A stretch of DNA of 64,000 nucleotides from Omphiscola glabra. Its lineage: Eukaryota; Mollusca; Gastropoda; Lymnaeidae. The translations under genes and the position numbers were made by a program. How positions within the stretch are numbered: position 1 is the first letter of the stretch; each line of letters begins with the position of its first letter. The stretch is from contig OZ024808.1 in the NCBI GenBank assembly GCA_964017045.1, positions 10,446,284-10,510,283 on the forward strand, written 5' to 3'. The notes beneath the pieces were generated by a model. It was not told where the DNA came from, made no database searches, and saw only the letters and a program-made list of their open reading frames with translations. Positions 62,741-64,000 of this stretch are shown here, in pieces.

Positions 62741-64000
62741 TTAACTCATTCCCGACGGCTGCGACTAAATGCGTCCTTTGCGGGTTTCGGCGGATGCGTC
62801 CAAATGCGTCTGGCCACACCCCCCTACTTTTCTTTTCTCCCTAGTTATAAAATCACGCATCCCCGAGATTACTAGTGATAACCTCGCGGTAGCGAGATTC
62901 CACGAGCATTCAATAAAAAAAACCGGAAGTTTTTATCTCGTTTCAATTTCAAAGCTTGTCTCAAGCTAGTCGGATCACAGTGAAATTTTTTGTGACATTT
63001 TTTTGTGAAATTTTGAAAATGGCCTTCCAATTTCTACAATCCCTTATCGATGGAAATGAACAATTGCTAGACGAGGGTTCTGATATTGAAGTTAATGAAC
63101 TGTTTTCAGAATCTAGTGATTCTGATGACGATTCTGTAAATGATAGTGTTACTTCTAACACGAACACTACTGGCGCGGAATGGTCCGATGGACTGTCCAA
63201 TGTAACAGAAAATATGGGCGTATTTTCTGAATATGTAGGAAGTCTACTGGATATGCCAATTGGCAGCCTACCTATAAACTTTTTCAAGCTGTATCTGACG
63301 GACAAATGTATTGATGAGTTTGTTTTACAAACTAATTTGTATGCCAAGCAACAATTGGCCAAGCAGTCGGGCCCTAGGCCTAGGGCATCTACCATAACAT
63401 GGACACCAGTAAATGCAGATGACATCTACAAATATATATATATCAATATCATGTTTGGCCTTCACCAAGTGCCAGATGTAAGACTGTACTGGTCTTCTGA
63501 CAATATGTGGAGGGTCCCTGCAGTGGCTGACGTCATGAGCAGAGATCGTTTCCAGTTGATTCATCGGTTTTTCCATGTCAACGACAGCTCTCTTCAACCC
63601 GCCAAGGACAGCCCAAACTATGATCCCCTATACAAGGTGAGGCCCTTTCTGGACCACATAAGGCACCAATGCTCATCACAGTACAAGCCTCAGAGACAAC
63701 TAAGTGTTGATGAAGCCATGGTCGGTTTTAGGGGAAGACTTGGGTTCAAGCAATATATGAAAGATAAGCCGACTCCCTGGGGCTTGAAGATTTGGTGTTG
63801 TGCCGAAGCCAAGACCGGTTACATTTTAAACTTTAAAGTGTACACTGGTAAAAGTGAGGTGAGCTCTACCAATGGTTTGGGCTATGATGTCGTCATGGCT
63901 ATGGCCGAGCCCTATTTGGATAAAAGGCATGAGATTTTTTTTGACAATTTTTTTTCTTCGCCCAAGCTGGCAGAAGACCTACTTGCCCGTGACACCTATT
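62741..64000 (+). mobile_element. piggyBac-like transposon, left end and most of the body
   Basis: Begins at TTAA (62741-62744) followed by ctcattcccgacggctgcg and a small cluster of atgcgtcc motifs at 62770-62808, probably terminal and subterminal transposase sites. The related repeat at 52521 keeps the unoccupied TTAA. The right end is beyond the window. Confidence 0.85.
63019..64000 (+). CDS. piggyBac-like transposase, 3' partial (327 residues in window)
   Basis: Open from ATG 63019 to the window edge without a stop. An acidic serine-rich N terminus (SESSDSDDDS, about 30-39) precedes the DDE_Tnp_1_7-type domain, from about residue 80: INFFKLYLTD, IYINIMFGLHQVPDVRLYW, MSRDRFQLIHRFFHVND, then LSVDEAMVGFRGRLGFKQYM with the first catalytic aspartate at D231, KPTPWGLKIW, and FFDNFFSSPKLAEDLL with the second at D309. 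The third aspartate and the cysteine-rich C-terminal finger would lie past position 64000. GC content is above that of the flanks, and there is no lesion, consistent with a young insertion. Family assignment is firm. Confidence 0.93.
   Translation, partial: MAFQFLQSLIDGNEQLLDEGSDIEVNELFSESSDSDDDSVNDSVTSNTNTTGAEWSDGLSNVTENMGVFSEYVGSLLDMPIGSLPINFFKLYLTDKCIDEFVLQTNLYAKQQLAKQSGPRPRASTITWTPVNADDIYKYIYINIMFGLHQVPDVRLYWSSDNMWRVPAVADVMSRDRFQLIHRFFHVNDSSLQPAKDSPNYDPLYKVRPFLDHIRHQCSSQYKPQRQLSVDEAMVGFRGRLGFKQYMKDKPTPWGLKIWCCAEAKTGYILNFKVYTGKSEVSSTNGLGYDVVMAMAEPYLDKRHEIFFDNFFSSPKLAEDLLARDTY

Overview
The window is eukaryotic nuclear DNA: AT-rich, intron-containing, with very low gene density. The evidence points to a marine or freshwater lophotrochozoan, most likely a mollusc. 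There is one spliced conserved animal gene, a small family of C2H2 zinc-finger genes, many minisatellites, and a dense layer of nested DNA transposons plus LINE and SINE copies. The species call is inference; nothing in the sequence names it.

Layout. 1-5.8 kb: all but the first exon of a ZMYND19 (MYND zinc finger protein 19) orthologue on the + strand, with minisatellites filling its introns and a tRNA-headed SINE upstream. 5.8-13 kb: 3' flank with no further gene, many tandem repeats. 13-20 kb: a broken Harbinger-like element, a foldback element, a U1 snRNA pseudogene (-) and a 5'-truncated L2/CR1-type LINE (-). 20-24 kb: a zinc-finger gene on the - strand and its decayed neighbour. 25-28.8 kb: an apparently complete Merlin transposon with an open 307-aa transposase, followed by a hAT-type non-autonomous element. 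28.9-34.9 kb: copy A of a composite repeat carrying a second Merlin-type transposase pseudogene, a hAT insertion, a SPIN-like fragment and a short insertion with a 17-bp target duplication. 35.7-40.3 kb: a TIR element with a perfect 9-bp duplication, then a finger-less zinc-finger pseudogene and a second zinc-finger gene. 40.7-49 kb: LINE relic, small hAT element, and a Harbinger-like element that encodes a one-finger protein. 49.7-52.5 kb: a Merlin-related MITE and a second SINE. 54-57.3 kb: a third zinc-finger gene with 14 fingers. 57.4-61.7 kb: copy B of the composite repeat. 62.7 kb to the end: a piggyBac element whose transposase runs open off the window.

How it fits together. The three zinc-finger genes share an N-terminal module starting MEKLD and a tandem finger array; the two + strand copies also share about 800 bp of upstream sequence, so they arose by tandem duplication. 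Copies A and B of the composite repeat, and repeats near 52 and 62 kb, serve as internal empty-site controls: each lets an insertion in one copy be dated against the other. The most unusual signals are a SINE family whose two members carry different LINE-type 3' tails, a Harbinger-like element with a conserved non-transposase protein seen at two loci, recurrent TGA codons at the same zinc-finger linker, and a SPIN-like repeat suggestive of horizontal transfer.
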